In this document: piece by piece, positions 63,034 to 64,000 of the stretch | Layout: each line of letters opens with the position of its first letter | Numbering within the stretch: the first letter of the stretch is position 1 | Assembly: GCA_023954375.1 (NCBI GenBank) | Contig: JAMLIC010000017.1 | Coordinates: 105,688-169,687 of the forward strand | Origin: Planctomycetota bacterium | GTDB lineage: Bacteria; Planctomycetota; J058 | Length of the DNA stretch: 64,000 nt | Reading direction: 5' to 3' | The notes under the pieces: model-generated | What the model was told of the DNA's origin: nothing | What the model saw: only the letters and a program-made list of their open reading frames with translations | The model's database searches: none | Position numbers and translations under genes: made by a program

Positions 63034-63857
63034 CTGCGGCCCCCGCCGGCGGGCTCGAGGACGAAGCGGTAGGTCAGCGGCCGCGGGTTGCCGTCGGGGC
63101 CGTCGGGCGGCAGCCGGTCGAGCACGAGCGACCGCCGGCTCCGGAGCCCCGGCGCGTGCGCCCAGAGCGTGTGGCGCACGCCGTCGCGGATGCGCGGGAA
63201 GCCGTCGCTGAGCCCGTCGGGCGGGAAGGGCTGGTCGACCGTGCGGCCGGTGAGGTCCTGGCGGCTGAAGCGCGTCTCGACGCGCAGCTGCACCCCCGCG
63301 GGCGGCGGCGAGCCGTCGGCCATGGCGTACGTCAGGCGCAGGTCGGGGCCGAGCGAGGGGAGCTTCGCCGGGTCGCGGTCGTCGGGCGACGGCGGCGACG
63401 GGCGCTTGATGAACCCCGAGCCCTCGGCGGCGATCAGCGTCTTGTGGTCGAGGTGCACGCCGCCGGGGAACGGCGGCACGACGACGAAGAAGCAGCGCAG
63501 GAGGGGCTCCGCGCCGGGCGCGAGGCGGCCGGGCTCCTCCCGCTCGAGCTCGACCAGGAGGGCGCCGTCGTCGCGGAGGCGCACGGCGCCGAGCCGCGAC
63601 ATCGCGCCGCCGGTGTCGTCGGCCACGACCAGCACGGCGACGTGGGCGTCGAAGTCCGGCGCGGGCGGCGCGCCCGCGAGGCCGTCGGTGACGCGCGCCC
63701 AGCCGTCGGTCGTGGTGATCACGCGCTTGAGCGGGCAGCTCCGGAGCGTCCGGGTGCTCGTGGTCACCACGTGGGTGGCGACGGGCGCCACCTCGCCCGC
63801 GGCGGTCACCGGCGCGGCGGTCGCGGCGAGGAGGAGCAGGGCGGGGAGGGTCTTCAC
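63030..63857 (-). CDS. Exported protein of unknown function
   Basis: A 275-residue product with a signal peptide (MKTLPALLLLAATAAPVTAA). The mature part is beta-rich (APDFDAHVAVLVVADDTGG, LRCFFVVVPPF, GVQLRVETRFSRQDLTGR, LTYRFVLEPAGG). I do not recognise it. Start GTG at 63857. Four-base overlap with the methyltransferase makes an operon. Confidence 0.6.
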   Translation of the reverse strand: MKTLPALLLLAATAAPVTAAGEVAPVATHVVTTSTRTLRSCPLKRVITTTDGWARVTDGLAGAPPAPDFDAHVAVLVVADDTGGAMSRLGAVRLRDDGALLVELEREEPGRLAPGAEPLLRCFFVVVPPFPGGVHLDHKTLIAAEGSGFIKRPSPPSPDDRDPAKLPSLGPDLRLTYAMADGSPPPAGVQLRVETRFSRQDLTGRTVDQPFPPDGLSDGFPRIRDGVRHTLWAHAPGLRSRRSLVLDRLPPDGPDGNPRPLTYRFVLEPAGGGRR

Positions 63858-63912
63858 GGCCGGAGAGTTTGGGGCCGGCGGCGAGGATCGACAAGGGGGG
63901 CGGCGCCCGGTG

Positions 63913-64000
63913 GTGTGATCGCGGCTGCGGCGGAGGATGGCGGGCGCTGCCGTTCGTCGAGGTGGGGCGCGGCGCGCGGGCGCGCCCCCCCGCAAGCGCC
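63913..64000 (+). repeat. Dispersed intergenic repeat, copy 3 (cut by window edge)
   Basis: GTGTGATCGCGGCTGCGG is identical to the start of copy 2 (61651 on), followed by GGATGGCGGGCGCTGC, then it diverges into a GCGC-rich stretch up to the window end. Confidence 0.7.

Overview
The window is very GC-rich bacterial DNA, by eye above 70 percent G+C with G or C at nearly every third codon position. It is densely coding and mixes several membrane-anchored Ser/Thr kinases carrying TPR-like tails, an ECF sigma factor next to a zinc-finger kinase, an Omp85-type barrel, lipoproteins and HEAT/VWA proteins. The kinase at 11236 has the wording I associate with planctomycete kinases (an ICLKCLEKEP block and a short EPI-ARR tail before the membrane helix). 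I therefore lean to an uncultured Planctomycetota-like chromosome. A myxobacterial origin is not excluded, and no rRNA or complete tRNA is present to settle it.

Region 1 (1-7660) is the right-hand part of an integrated mobile element, all on the minus strand. It ends at a tyrosine integrase that abuts the 3' half of a tRNA-Lys(CTT), which I read as an attachment-site remnant. The element carries an HTH protein, a CHC2/Toprim primase and a DUF3987-type P-loop protein joined by 4-bp start/stop overlaps, then a structured 214-bp non-coding spacer. Beyond the spacer is a second coupled run of five small genes, including a Com-like zinc ribbon and an HTH protein with a 14-unit acidic DDEA tail. 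The left end of the element is outside the window.

Region 2 (7661-18700) is chromosome: an exported protein, a B12-binding radical SAM enzyme, a Ser/Thr kinase-TPR gene broken by a one-base frame change, a fusion of an M1-peptidase-like domain without HEXXH to an Omp85-like barrel, a small VTT/DedA-like membrane protein, a dispersed repeat, and another exported protein.

Region 3 (18811-34362) is the most unusual block, a seven-gene run behind a recognisable promoter. It holds a membrane pseudokinase with a large TPR-like tail, a lipoprotein, a dynamin-like GTPase, a small lipoprotein, a GT-C glycosyltransferase, a divergent Hsp70 with an extra N-terminal domain, and a 1140-residue protein in which I count eight copies of a segment resembling the C-terminal beta domain of GrpE. 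Hsp70 plus dynamin-like GTPase recalls the SrfB/SrfC pair of other bacteria. The multi-GrpE-like protein next to the Hsp70 and the pseudokinase at the head of the operon look new to me.

Region 4 (34421-64000) is mostly housekeeping with signalling inserts: a GlcD-like FAD oxidase, argG, a degenerate GspE-like ATPase, YraN, a 3-hydroxyacyl-CoA dehydrogenase, an ECF sigma factor coupled to a ZAS-kinase-TPR fusion, an M28 peptidase, a tandem pair of kinase paralogues (one frameshifted), a HAD phosphatase, GluQ-RS, ArgRS with a charged insertion, a VWA protein, an SH3b-MepA-like peptidase, a His-rich HEAT protein, a coiled-coil protein and an RlmI-like methyltransferase. Two families of dispersed or inverted repeats lie in the intergenic gaps.
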